Of a DNA stretch of 64,000 bases, positions 46,283 to 55,462 are shown in pieces. The stretch comes from Halorussus vallis (lineage in GTDB: Archaea > Halobacteriota > Halobacteria > Halobacteriales > Haladaptataceae). The notes below the pieces were generated by a model, which saw only the letters and a list, made by a program, of their open reading frames with translations, had not been told where the DNA came from and ran no database searches. A program made the position numbers and the translations under genes. The DNA is taken from assembly GCF_024138165.1 (NCBI RefSeq), contig NZ_CP100001.1:1-64000 (forward strand), in the 5' to 3' direction. Position 1 is the first letter of the stretch; each line of letters opens with the position of its first letter.

Positions 46283-47232
46283 CCGACGAGACCGACACCT
46301 ACAGCGGCGACGTGACGCTCAGCGGCCACGAGGACGCCCCCGTGGCGGTTCAGGACCCCGAAGATGTGTTCTTCCGCACCGGGAGCGTCTCGGGCGACGT
46401 GGAACTCCGGAACCCCGAGTACGTCTTCACCCACCAACCCACCGGCGACGCCGAGGTCGGCGACCCCGAGACGGTCGTTCGCGGCGACCTCGAAGACGGC
46501 TACACCGAAACCGGCGGCGTCGACGGCGACGTCGCGGTCGAGGACGCCGGCGACGTGTTCGTCCCGGCCGACGCCGCGGCGGGCGGCCTCGCTGTCGTCG
46601 GCGCGGAGAACGTCTACTCGGACGACGCGGGACCGTCTCGGGACCCCGACGAGTACGACGTCTCGCTCACCGGGTGGAAGCAGTCCGGCCGGGTCAGCGA
46701 CCCCGACACGGGCGTCTACGTCACGGGCGCTCACCACGAGGTGACGGTCGAGAAGGCCCGCCGGGACCTCGACATCTACGTCGTCGGCCACGGCCACACC
46801 GTCGAGATTTCGGGGCGGAACGCCGCCGTCTCGGTGCGGTTCCTCGGCTACGAGAACACCGTCGAACGCGGGCCGTACCTCACGGCCGACGTGGTCGCCG
46901 ACACCGGTTTCGACAACGAGGTCGCCGCCGAACCGTACCCCGTCGAGGACCTGATAGAGGTGCCGAAGGCCGAGGCGTTCTCGAACGCCGGGTTCGGCCG
47001 GAAGAAGGTCACCTTCCAGGTGCCCGCCGACGGCGACGACTGGTGTCCCAACTGCGGCGAACCTGCCGACGCCATCGTCGAACGCCACCAGATGGAGGCG
47101 TGGTTCCTCTTCGGCCACCCGATACGGACCTACGACCGCTCGACCAACCCGGCCCGCGAGTGCGAACACTGCTCGCCCAACGCCTTCGACGCGACGCTCA
47201 CCGCCGAGGAGCGCCGCGACGTGCTGAAGTGA
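46279..47232 (+). CDS. acidic beta-structure protein with CxxC zinc-binding motifs
   Basis: 317 residues. The first 190 residues are short repeats in which acidic and Val/Gly residues alternate (SGDVTLSGHEDAPVAVQDPEDV, DVELRNPEYVF, DVAVEDAGDVF), typical of a right-handed beta-solenoid like bactofilin or DUF3060. The middle has VGHGHTVEISGRNAAVSVRF. The C-terminus contains WCPNCGEPADAIVERHQMEAW and RECEHCSPNAF, which can hold one zinc ion. I do not recognise a named family for the whole. It is coupled to the DUF2617-like gene and belongs to the cluster. Confidence 0.6.
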   Translation: MTDETDTYSGDVTLSGHEDAPVAVQDPEDVFFRTGSVSGDVELRNPEYVFTHQPTGDAEVGDPETVVRGDLEDGYTETGGVDGDVAVEDAGDVFVPADAAAGGLAVVGAENVYSDDAGPSRDPDEYDVSLTGWKQSGRVSDPDTGVYVTGAHHEVTVEKARRDLDIYVVGHGHTVEISGRNAAVSVRFLGYENTVERGPYLTADVVADTGFDNEVAAEPYPVEDLIEVPKAEAFSNAGFGRKKVTFQVPADGDDWCPNCGEPADAIVERHQMEAWFLFGHPIRTYDRSTNPARECEHCSPNAFDATLTAEERRDVLK

Positions 47233-47430
47233 CCCCCGCCCGCGCAGAATCGAGCGCCGGACCGCGATTTCGGGAGCGACGACCCGACGCCCCCGAATTC
47301 GACCGTTCGACCCGGCACGAAACCCCAAATCTATATATCGCTGTGGTGAACAATCGAGGAGACGTGAGAGCTACCCCCGCGAACCGTCTGACGAACGACC
47401 CCGCCCTCCGCTCCCCGCACCTTCGAACCC

Positions 47431-49986
47431 ATGGCAGGAACTGAAGACGAACCGACGGACGAATCGGACCGCGAGTCGCCCAATCGCTCGGCGGCCGGGC
47501 GCGCGCCGCCGACCCGGCGCGGATCGACGAACGGACGCGTCCCCGAGAACGGGTCGGCGCCCGTGACGCGCGAGAACGGGTTCGACCACGGCCGCGCGTC
47601 CGCCGATGGAGAGGGCGAGGACCCGCAGGACGAGTCGTCGCCGTCCCCGTCGGCCGACAGGTCGCGGACCCCGTCGTCCCGCGACGACCCGTCGACCTGC
47701 CGGTACGCCTTCGACCCGACCCAGAAGACCGACGCCCACCTCCAGACGACGTGGGAGTGCCCGCACGCCGCCCACGCCGACAGCGAGTTCTGCGTGTTCC
47801 ACATGAACTACGACGAGCGCAAGGCCTGCGGCGTGACCGCCGCAGACGTGGTCGCTCGCCTCAAGGAGAACCTGAAAGCCGAAGACACCCGCGCGAACGA
47901 GTACGTCGGTGCCGACCTCCCGCACCTCTCGCTGACCTACCAGGACATCAACGGCGACACCAACCACGTCATCAACTTCCAGCACGCCGACATCGACGGC
48001 ATCGACATCACCCACGGCCGCCTCGACCAGGGGCTGAACCTCCGGGAGGCCACGGTCGGCACCCTCAAACTCGAGGACGCCATCGTCACCGGCCTGTTCG
48101 AGGCCCCCGGCATCACCGTCGAGGAGGCGTTCGTGACCGACGAGTCGACGTTCCACCAGGACGTCCACTTCGAGGACGCCGACTTCCGCGGGCCGGTCGA
48201 CTGCGACGAGGCGACGTTCACCGAGGACACCAGTTTCGCGGGCGCGACGTTCCACGACGTGGCGCACTTCCGGAACGTCGAAACCAGCGGCACGAGCCAC
48301 GTCCTCGAAGACCGCGTCTCGTTCGCCGACGTCGAGTTCCGCGACGACACCAGTTTCCGCCAGGCCGACTTCGAGTACGCCACCTTCGAGGGCGCGACGT
48401 TCCACGCCGAGTCGGACTTCGAACACGCCGTCTTCGACGGCGACGCCCAGTTCGACCGCGTCACCTTCCACCAGGTCGCCGACTTCGACGAGGCCCGGTT
48501 CGACGACGACGTGAGCTTCGAGGAGGCCCGGTTCATGGCGCTGGCGGAGTTCCGCGGCGTGGAGTTCAACGGCGGCAGTCGGACCTCCGACGACGACGTG
48601 ACCTTCGAGAACGCGATTTTCGAGGGCGAGGCCGACTTCAAACTCGCGCGGTTCCGGTTCGCCGACTTCAAGGACGCGACGTTCGAGGGCGACCTGAACT
48701 TCGACCGCGCGCGGTTCGACGCCCGGGCCGACTGCCACCGCATCTCGGTCGCGGGGCAGACCGACCTCCGGCGAGTCGAGTTCGTCGACACCGTCAACTT
48801 CGACGGGAGCGAGTTCGCCGACGAGGTGACCGCCGTCGAGGCCGAGTTCGGCGGCGACGCCGACTTCGTGAAGGCGACCTTCGACGCTGTCGCTCGGTTC
48901 ACCGAGGCCCGCTTCCGCGAGGACGCGAGCTTTCGGGCCGGTACCTTCCGCGACCGGGCGGTGTTCCGCGGCGCGGTGTTCGAGGGCGAGGCCAAGCACC
49001 TGGAGGAGAACGCCTCCTTCGAGGAGGTGGCGTTCCTGTCGAGCGCGGACTTCGAGGCCGCACGGTTCACCAACGCCTCGTTCCGGGACGCGACGTTCCA
49101 CGACGAGTGTCGGTTCCGGCGCGCCGAGTTCCTCGACGGGGTCAACTTCCGGGTGCACGCCGGCGACGACGACGTGTACGTCGACCTCACCGAGGCGACG
49201 GTCGAGGGCGGTTCGGTGGTCCTGGCCGGCGGCGACCCGGTGCTGTACGACTTCACCAGGGCGACGGTCGGCGAACTCCAGTTGGAGAGCGAGGGGAGCG
49301 AACACGAACTGCTCGACCACTTCCGCATCTGTCTCACCGACTTCGACCACTTCGACTTCAGCAACCACCACGGCTACCTGGAGCGCAACGACTGGAACGT
49401 CCACGCCTTCCTCGGCGACGACCGGCCGGCCACGCCCACGCCGACCGTCGAGATGACCGACGAAGTGATCGAGGAGACCTACCGGAAGGCCCAGGACAGC
49501 GCCGACGCGGTCGGCGACACGCCCGCCTCCCGGGAGTTCGAGTTCAAGCGCTACTACTACAACCGCAGGAAGAACCTCGACATCGTCCGCAACGAGTACT
49601 CGCTCAACGGGTGGAGTCGGGCGAAGAAGGCCTCCAGCGTCGCGCTCAACTACTTCATGCAGTTCACCTGCGGCTACGGCAACCGCCTGCCGCGAATCGC
49701 GGCGCTCACCTTCTTCCTCCCGGCGCTGTTCGGCGTCCTCTACGTCCTCGGCGGGCCGTTCCAGACCCAGGCGGGCGTCCTCTGGAGCGACGGTACCATC
49801 GACCCGACGGTGCTGTTCGACGGGCTGTACTACAGCTACATCAGCTTCAGCACCATCGGCTATGGCGACATCGGGCCGGTCGGCTGGGCCGCGAAGCTCC
49901 TGGCGATGAGCCAGGGGATGTTGAACGGGTTGTTCTTCACCCTGCTCACGTTCACGCTGTTCAAGCGGGTACTGGGTGGGAGCTAG
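47431..49986 (+). CDS. pentapeptide-repeat protein fused to a two-helix K+ channel
   Basis: 851 residues. A disordered acidic leader (about 1-90), a Cys/His-rich segment (TWECPHAAHADSEFCVFHMNY), then about 400 residues of pentapeptide-type repeats (FEDADFRGPVDCDEATFTED and many more F-x-x-A-x-F units) forming a right-handed beta-helix. After a linker the C-terminus is a membrane pore: IAALTFFLPALFGVLYVL, pore helix and selectivity filter STIGYGDIGPVGW, then GMLNGLFFTLLTFTLF. It would conduct potassium. The 5' leader holds a TATA-like CTATATATCG about 95 bp before the start. The beta-helix may sense the membrane or the neighbouring proteins. Confidence 0.8.
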   Translation: MAGTEDEPTDESDRESPNRSAAGRAPPTRRGSTNGRVPENGSAPVTRENGFDHGRASADGEGEDPQDESSPSPSADRSRTPSSRDDPSTCRYAFDPTQKTDAHLQTTWECPHAAHADSEFCVFHMNYDERKACGVTAADVVARLKENLKAEDTRANEYVGADLPHLSLTYQDINGDTNHVINFQHADIDGIDITHGRLDQGLNLREATVGTLKLEDAIVTGLFEAPGITVEEAFVTDESTFHQDVHFEDADFRGPVDCDEATFTEDTSFAGATFHDVAHFRNVETSGTSHVLEDRVSFADVEFRDDTSFRQADFEYATFEGATFHAESDFEHAVFDGDAQFDRVTFHQVADFDEARFDDDVSFEEARFMALAEFRGVEFNGGSRTSDDDVTFENAIFEGEADFKLARFRFADFKDATFEGDLNFDRARFDARADCHRISVAGQTDLRRVEFVDTVNFDGSEFADEVTAVEAEFGGDADFVKATFDAVARFTEARFREDASFRAGTFRDRAVFRGAVFEGEAKHLEENASFEEVAFLSSADFEAARFTNASFRDATFHDECRFRRAEFLDGVNFRVHAGDDDVYVDLTEATVEGGSVVLAGGDPVLYDFTRATVGELQLESEGSEHELLDHFRICLTDFDHFDFSNHHGYLERNDWNVHAFLGDDRPATPTPTVEMTDEVIEETYRKAQDSADAVGDTPASREFEFKRYYYNRRKNLDIVRNEYSLNGWSRAKKASSVALNYFMQFTCGYGNRLPRIAALTFFLPALFGVLYVLGGPFQTQAGVLWSDGTIDPTVLFDGLYYSYISFSTIGYGDIGPVGWAAKLLAMSQGMLNGLFFTLLTFTLFKRVLGGS

Positions 49987-50447
49987 GTTCGCCCGACTTT
50001 TCTCCGGTTCTTCGCGTTCTTCCGTGTCGCTCGCGCCGACGAGCACATTCGCGGAAGGATCGGCGGTGGTCCGTCTTTCGCGGCGACAGCGCCCGCGCGG
50101 GCGCTGTCGCCGACGTCGCGGATGACGAATTTTGCTCGCGACTCTGCGGGAACGAGGACGCGACTCGGCGGTTGACGCAGTGGCGGGCGATGGACCCGAA
50201 CGTCGCACGACTGCAGGTGGTACGTCGGGCCGCGAACGGCGACCGCTTTCCGTCCTCCGACGAGCACCGCGGGACGTCCTCCCCGCGTCGTTTCGGGACC
50301 GAAATTGGCGCTCCGCTCGCCCGGAACCGCCCGACGCTCGCCGAGAGAAACGGTCGATTTCGACCGCGACAATCCTCGTTGCTCCCGTCGAGCTTACGTC
50401 CATCTACGCTTTCTCGGACGGGTACATATTGAATAATAATTAAAGTT
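49987..50447. other. intergenic region with GC palindrome, no gene
   Basis: 461 bp. No convincing coding sequence on either strand; the short open frames here have poor codon use. It holds a 32-bp perfect palindrome (50081-50112) and an AT-rich promoter TATTGAATAATAATTAAAG just before the next start. Confidence 0.5.
50081..50112. repeat. 32-bp perfect GC palindrome
   Basis: Arms CGGCGACAGCGCCCGC (50081-50096) and GCGGGCGCTGTCGCCG (50097-50112) abut directly. It lies about 95 bp downstream of the channel gene and could end or stabilise the cluster transcript. Confidence 0.6.
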
Positions 50448-51824
50448 ATGGCCTCACCTCCCGACCACGGGAAAGGGATGCGAACCGACACGTCACGACG
50501 ACAGTACCTCAGGGCGACCGGCGCCGCGGGCGTCACGGTGCTGACGGGAATCGGGGGAGCGGCGGCACAGAACCAGACTATCACGCTCGGCGGGTCGATG
50601 AGTCTCTCGGGGGACAACGCCGACCTCGGGCAACTCTACCGGGATTCGTACCGGCTGACCATCCGGCGAATCAACGAGGCGGGCGGGGTCAAGGCGGGCG
50701 ACGGCAACACCTACCGGTTGGAGATGATTCTCCGGGACGACGAGAGCGACGCCTCGACCAGCAGGGCCATCTACCAGGAACTCATCGACCGCCAGGGGGT
50801 GAACTACCTGCTCGGGCCGTACTCCAGCACCGTCACGCTCCCGGCGTCGGCGGTCGCTGCCCAGAACCAGAAACCGATGGTCGAGGGCGGCGGGGCGAGC
50901 CCTGAAATTTTCAGTCAGGGCAACGAGTGGATATTCGGCCTGCTGCCGACCGCAGACAAGTATCCGCTGTCGAGCATCGATATGGCGATGGCCCAGGACC
51001 AACCGCCGAAAGCGGCGGCCCTGCTCGCGGAGAGCGACACCTTCAGCCAGAGCTCCGCGAAGGGGGCGCGCCAGAAGCTGAAGCAGGCCGGCGTGAACGT
51101 CGCGGTCGACCAGACGTTCCCCAGCGAAACCTCCGACCTCTCGACGATTCTCGGGCAGGTCCGGAGCAGCCCCGCGGATATCCTCATCCTCGCAGCCCAC
51201 CAGAAGCACGCGGTCATCCTGGCCAAGCAGATGGAGGCCCAGAATGTCGACGTCGACATGGCGATGGCGACCGTCGGGAGCCTCACCGCCTCGTTCAAGC
51301 AGCAGACCGGCGAGAACGGCGACTACATGTACGGGCCGAGTTCGTGGGCCATCAACGCGGACTTCCAGGACAGCGTCTTCGGGTCTACGAGCGGGTTCGT
51401 CGACGCGATACAGAGCGAGTACGGCTACCAACCCGATTACCACAACGCGGCCGGCGCGGCCGTCATCGAGACGTTCCAGCGGGCGTTCCAACAGGTCCAG
51501 AACCTGACCCCGACGAACGTCAGGAACGCCATTCGGGACATCCAATTCCCGAGCGCGTACGGCGACATCTCGTTCGGCCAGAACGGCGTCATCAGCAAGA
51601 ACATGCTCGTCTACCAGTGGCAGCCACCCCAGGCCGGCGGCGCGACCCAGACGGGCGACGGTAACGCGACCGCCGCCGGGAACGGGACTGCGACCCAGAC
51701 CGGAAACGGCACCGCGACGCGGGGCGGCGGCGCCGGCGGGTCGTCTCGGAAGACCATCGTCTGGCCCGAGCAGGTCCAGCAGCGCCCGCCGATCTACCCG
51801 ATGCCGGACTGGTCGAGGCGGTAG
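50448..51824 (+). CDS. branched-chain amino-acid-type ABC substrate-binding protein
   Basis: 458 residues. A Tat-like leader (TSRRQYLRATGAAGVTVLTG) precedes a type I periplasmic-binding fold: ITLGGSMSLSGDNADLG, YLLGPYSSTVTLPASAV, AAALLAESDTFSQSSAKGA and GYQPDYHNAAGAAVIETF. Clear LivJ/K family. A C-terminal Gly/Thr/Asn linker ends in PPIYPMPDW, a usual end for these. The ATG at 50448 follows an AT-rich promoter; an internal ATG at 50478 is possible. The downstream genes complete the importer. The substrate could be leucine-type amino acids, amides or urea. Confidence 0.88.
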   Translation: MASPPDHGKGMRTDTSRRQYLRATGAAGVTVLTGIGGAAAQNQTITLGGSMSLSGDNADLGQLYRDSYRLTIRRINEAGGVKAGDGNTYRLEMILRDDESDASTSRAIYQELIDRQGVNYLLGPYSSTVTLPASAVAAQNQKPMVEGGGASPEIFSQGNEWIFGLLPTADKYPLSSIDMAMAQDQPPKAAALLAESDTFSQSSAKGARQKLKQAGVNVAVDQTFPSETSDLSTILGQVRSSPADILILAAHQKHAVILAKQMEAQNVDVDMAMATVGSLTASFKQQTGENGDYMYGPSSWAINADFQDSVFGSTSGFVDAIQSEYGYQPDYHNAAGAAVIETFQRAFQQVQNLTPTNVRNAIRDIQFPSAYGDISFGQNGVISKNMLVYQWQPPQAGGATQTGDGNATAAGNGTATQTGNGTATRGGGAGGSSRKTIVWPEQVQQRPPIYPMPDWSRR

Positions 51825-51831
51825 CCGACGG

Positions 51832-52719
51832 ATGGCCGTCACACAGTTCGTCGTCAACGGCCTGCTGGTCGGAGCGCTGTTCGCCGCCGTCGCGGTCGGA
51901 TTCGCGCTCATCTGGGGCGTCGTCGGCATCATCAACCTCGCCCACGGGGAACTGGTGATGCTCGGGGGGTACGTCACGTACTGGCTGGTGGCGTTCGCCG
52001 GAGGCGTCCGGTCGCCGTGGCTTGTGCTGTCGACGGTTCCCGTCGCCGTCGCGGTGCTGTACGTGGTGGGATACTTGCTCCAGCGACTGCTCGTCACCCG
52101 AATCAGCGAGGCCGACCTCTTTCTGACTCTGCTGGTGACGTTCGGCGTCAGCATCGTCCTCCAGCAACTCGCGATTCAGGCCTGGAGCGCCACGCCGCGG
52201 ACGGTCGGAGTCGCGTTCGCGGAACCGTCGCTAATCGTGGCCAGCGTCGTCGTCCCGAAACTGAAACTCATCGCGTTCGCGGGCGCCATCGCGCTGACGC
52301 TCGCGTTGTGGGCCTACCTCCGGCGAACCCGCCGCGGACGGGCGATTCGAGCGGTCGCCCAGAACCCCGAAGCCGCCCGGTTGGTCGGCATCGACGTGGC
52401 CCACACCCGCGCGGTGACGTTCGGCCTGTCGGCGGCCATCGCGGGCGGAACCGGGAGTTTCGTCGCGATGATTCTGAACATCCAGCCCCAGATGGGGCTG
52501 GTGTACACGCTCAAGAGCTTCGTCATCGTCGTCTTCGGCGGCCTCGGGAGCATCCCCGGGGCGCTCGTCGGCGGCCTGCTGTTGGGGTCGGTCGAAGAGC
52601 TGACGGCGGGGTTGGTCGGGAGCCAGTGGACGCTGGCGGTCAGCTTCTCGCTGCTCATCGTGCTGTTGCTCGTCAGGCCGAGCGGACTGTTCGGCCGCCC
52701 GATAGAGGAGGGCGAGTAG
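51832..52719 (+). CDS. branched-chain amino-acid-type ABC permease (LivH)
   Basis: 295 residues with eight or so membrane segments and the LivH loop FGLSAAIAGGTGSFVAMI. Starts NGLLVGALFAAVAVGFALIWGVVGIINLAHGELVML, a family hallmark around LAHGE. It pairs with LivM in the membrane channel. 7 bp after the binding protein. Confidence 0.9.
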   Translation: MAVTQFVVNGLLVGALFAAVAVGFALIWGVVGIINLAHGELVMLGGYVTYWLVAFAGGVRSPWLVLSTVPVAVAVLYVVGYLLQRLLVTRISEADLFLTLLVTFGVSIVLQQLAIQAWSATPRTVGVAFAEPSLIVASVVVPKLKLIAFAGAIALTLALWAYLRRTRRGRAIRAVAQNPEAARLVGIDVAHTRAVTFGLSAAIAGGTGSFVAMILNIQPQMGLVYTLKSFVIVVFGGLGSIPGALVGGLLLGSVEELTAGLVGSQWTLAVSFSLLIVLLLVRPSGLFGRPIEEGE

Positions 52720-53826
52720 ATGGCCGAGCGAAACGCCACCGCCGAGGACGCCGGCGGACTCTCGCGGCTGCTGGCCGCGTCGAGTCGCCACGCGTGGGTC
52801 CTCCTCGGCGCACTGGTGGTGGTCGCAGCGGCCCTGCCGGCGCTCGGACTCTCGGGCTTCTACATGACGGTCGTGGCCGAGATGTTCGTCTTCGCCGTGC
52901 TGGCGCTGTCGTGGGACTTCGTCGGCGGCCAGACGGGCTACCCGAGCTTCGGCAACATGGCGTTCTTCGGGTTCGGCGCGTACACGACCGCCATCCTGCT
53001 GAAGGACGTCGGTGTCGCCTTCCCGGCGGCGGTGCTGGTCGCCGGCCCGGTCGCGATGGCGTTCGCGCTCGTCATCGGCCTCGCGGTCCTCCGCCTGCGC
53101 GGGGGTTACTTCGCCATCGCCACGCTCGGCGTGTTGCTGGTCTCGGTCCAGCTCAGCCGCAACTTCGAGTTCACGGGCGGGGCCAGCGGAAAGATACTGT
53201 TCGACGTGCCGCCGGAACTGACCTTCTACTACGTCTTCCTCGCTATTCTGGCGGTCGAGACCGCGGCGGTCCTCTACCTGACCCGGACCCAGTTCGGCTA
53301 CGTGCTGAACGCCATCCGGGACGACGAACCCCGGGCGGTCGCGATGGGCGTCGATACCACCTACTACAAGACGGCGGCGTGGATGCTCTCGGCGCTGTTC
53401 ACCGGTTGGGTCGGCGGCGCGTGGGGGACGTTCAACACCTTCATCGACCCCCAGACCGCCTACAACCTCGGCTGGAACGTCGAACTCATCACGATGGCGC
53501 TCATCGGCGGGGCGGGCACCGTCGCCGGTCCCATCCTCGGCGCGTTCGTGCTCACGCTCGTCATCTTCGCGGTCAACACCGTCTTTCCGGGATGGCAGTT
53601 GGTCGCGCTTGGCCTCGTCATCGTCGCCACCGTCCTGTTGCTACCCGACGGCATCGTGGGCACCGTTCAGGAACGCGCGGCGGCGATGGAGTACTATCAG
53701 GTGAGCGGTGGTGCCGCCCCGGACGACACCGAGCGCGACCGGGCCGGAGACGGGGGAGACGGAGGCGGGAGCCGAGACCGAGAGGGTGGGGACCCCGAGC
53801 GCGATTCGGAGGTGACCGACCCGTGA
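52720..53826 (+). CDS. branched-chain amino-acid-type ABC permease (LivM)
   Basis: 368 residues. LivM markers: FVGGQTGYPSFGNMAFFGFGAYTTA, LRLRGGYFAIATLGVLL, and NAIRDDEPRAVAMGVDTTYYK. It starts immediately after the LivH stop. The C-terminal tail of about 45 residues is acidic and disordered, and its last codon overlaps the LivG start (GTGA). Confidence 0.9.
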   Translation: MAERNATAEDAGGLSRLLAASSRHAWVLLGALVVVAAALPALGLSGFYMTVVAEMFVFAVLALSWDFVGGQTGYPSFGNMAFFGFGAYTTAILLKDVGVAFPAAVLVAGPVAMAFALVIGLAVLRLRGGYFAIATLGVLLVSVQLSRNFEFTGGASGKILFDVPPELTFYYVFLAILAVETAAVLYLTRTQFGYVLNAIRDDEPRAVAMGVDTTYYKTAAWMLSALFTGWVGGAWGTFNTFIDPQTAYNLGWNVELITMALIGGAGTVAGPILGAFVLTLVIFAVNTVFPGWQLVALGLVIVATVLLLPDGIVGTVQERAAAMEYYQVSGGAAPDDTERDRAGDGGDGGGSRDREGGDPERDSEVTDP

Positions 53827-54635
53827 GCGGCGACGCCGACGCCCCCGAATCCGCTTCGCGCGCCGACGCGCCGACCGGCGCGTCGGCGCGCGATGCGGAC
53901 GACCCCGTCCTGCGCGTCGAGGGCGTGACCAAGCGGTTCGGCGGCCTGACCGCGGTCGACGACGTCGACGCCGAGATCCACGACGGGGAGATCGTCGGGC
54001 TCATCGGCCCGAACGGATCGGGGAAGACGACGCTGTTCGACTGCATCACCGGCCGACTCGACCCGGAGGAGGGGTCGATTTCGCTCCGCGGTCGGGAGAT
54101 AACCGGTCGGCCCGAACACCGCATCGCGGCGGCCGGCCTCGGCCGGATGTTCCAGCACACCCGGGTGTACGGCGGGATGTCGGTCCTCCGGAACCTCCTC
54201 GTGGCGGCGAGCGAGGACCGGCGGCCAACGCGGCTGTTCCGGCCGCCGAGCGACGCGGCCCGCGAGCGCGCCGAGGAGCTTCTCGGGCAGGTGAACCTCT
54301 GGGAACTCCGCCGGATGCGGGCCGGGCGGATGAGCTTCGGCCAGCAGAAGCTCCTGGAGTTCGCGATGGTGCTGATGACCGACCCGGACGTCCTGTTGAT
54401 GGACGAACCCGCGGGCGGCATCAACCCCTCGATGATACGCCGGATGCTCGACTACATCCGCGAGGCCAACGAGGGCGGGTTGACGATCTTCCTCATCGAA
54501 CACAACATGGACGTGGTGATGGACGTCTCCGAGCGCGTGTACGTCCTCGCCCACGGCGAGAAGATAGCCGAGGGGACGCCGGCCGAGATTCAATCGGACG
54601 ACCGCGTCCTCGACGCCTACCTGGGGAGGGAGTGA
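53823..54635 (+). CDS. branched-chain amino-acid-type ABC ATPase (LivG)
   Basis: 270 residues from a GTG overlapping the LivM stop. Walker A GPNGSGKTT, signature MSFGQQKLLEFAMVL, Walker B VLLMDEPAGGINP and His switch LIEHNMD are intact. Residues about 12-23 are encoded by a 16-bp perfect hairpin with a 4-base loop (53857-53892), an Ala/Asp linker before the domain. Unusual signature (SFGQQK for SGGQ), common in LivG. Confidence 0.9.
   Translation: MSGDADAPESASRADAPTGASARDADDPVLRVEGVTKRFGGLTAVDDVDAEIHDGEIVGLIGPNGSGKTTLFDCITGRLDPEEGSISLRGREITGRPEHRIAAAGLGRMFQHTRVYGGMSVLRNLLVAASEDRRPTRLFRPPSDAARERAEELLGQVNLWELRRMRAGRMSFGQQKLLEFAMVLMTDPDVLLMDEPAGGINPSMIRRMLDYIREANEGGLTIFLIEHNMDVVMDVSERVYVLAHGEKIAEGTPAEIQSDDRVLDAYLGRE
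53857..53892 (+). repeat. 16-bp perfect hairpin inside livG 5' coding region
   Basis: Arms CGCGCGCCGACGCGCC (53857-53872) and its complement (53877-53892) around GACC, 34 bp after the GTG. It could fold in the mRNA and slow translation of the coupled gene; it encodes a linker, so it is not needed for the protein fold. Confidence 0.55.
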
Positions 54636-55423
54636 TGTCGGCCGACCGCGACTCGGACGCCGACGCCGACGTCGGTTCCGACGCCGCCGTCGACTCGGAC
54701 CGCACCGACGGCGACGCGCTGCTCTCGCTCGTCGGCGTGACCGCCGGCTACGGGAACACGACGGTCGTCCACGACGTCGACCTCGCGGTTCCGAAGGGCC
54801 AAATCGCCTGCCTCGTCGGCCCCAACGGGTCGGGCAAGAGCACCGTGATGAAGGCCATCTACGGTTTCGCCGACGTGTTCGCGGGCACCGTCTCGTTCGA
54901 CGGCGAGGACGTGACCGGCCGCGACCCCAAGGACAGTCTGCGGTCGGGGATGAGCTACGTTCTCCAGTCCCCGAGCGTCTTCCCGGAGATGTCGGTCCAC
55001 GAGAACATGTTGATGGGCGGGTACGTCTTCGACGACGACGAGCGGGCCGCCGCCCGGGCCGAGCAACTGTACGAGGAGTTTCCGCGGCTCACCGACCTGC
55101 GAGACCAGGAGGCGGGGATGCTCTCGGGCGGCGAGCGCCGACTGCTCGAACTCGCGCGGGGCCTGATGGTCGAACCCGAACTGATGCTGCTCGACGAACC
55201 GTCCATCGGCCTGGAACCGGCGTACATCGAGCAGGTGTTCGACAGGATTCGGCAGTTGAACGACTTCGGGACGACCATCCTGCTGGTCGAACAGAACGCC
55301 GAGAAAGGCCTCTCGGTGGCCGACCGGGGCTACGTGCTGGCGAGCGGAGAAATCAAGCACGCCGGGTCGGGCGCCGAACTGCTCGAAGACGAGGAGGTCG
55401 GTCGGCTCTACCTCGGCGGGTGA
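54635..55423 (+). CDS. branched-chain amino-acid-type ABC ATPase (LivF)
   Basis: 262 residues. An acidic leader precedes the ATPase: Walker A GPNGSGKST, signature LSGGERRLLELARGLM, Walker B LMLLDEPSIGLEP and switch LVEQNAEKGLSV. The ATG at 54635 overlaps the LivG stop by one base (TGATG); a GTG at 54632 is the alternative. With LivG it powers the importer. Confidence 0.9.
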   Translation: MSADRDSDADADVGSDAAVDSDRTDGDALLSLVGVTAGYGNTTVVHDVDLAVPKGQIACLVGPNGSGKSTVMKAIYGFADVFAGTVSFDGEDVTGRDPKDSLRSGMSYVLQSPSVFPEMSVHENMLMGGYVFDDDERAAARAEQLYEEFPRLTDLRDQEAGMLSGGERRLLELARGLMVEPELMLLDEPSIGLEPAYIEQVFDRIRQLNDFGTTILLVEQNAEKGLSVADRGYVLASGEIKHAGSGAELLEDEEVGRLYLGG

Positions 55424-55462
55424 GCGGCGGCGCTCGCAAAAGAGGGACGTGGTCGGGGAGTC

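Noticed and set aside
47371-50403. A 1010-codon minus-strand open frame opposite the channel gene
   Set aside because: Mirrors the repeat structure of the pentapeptide gene on the other strand; no family signature, no promoter, and the plus-strand protein is clearly real.
50132-50443. 103-residue open frame before the Liv binding protein
   Set aside because: Poor codon use, no homology by eye, and it overlaps the promoter of the next gene.
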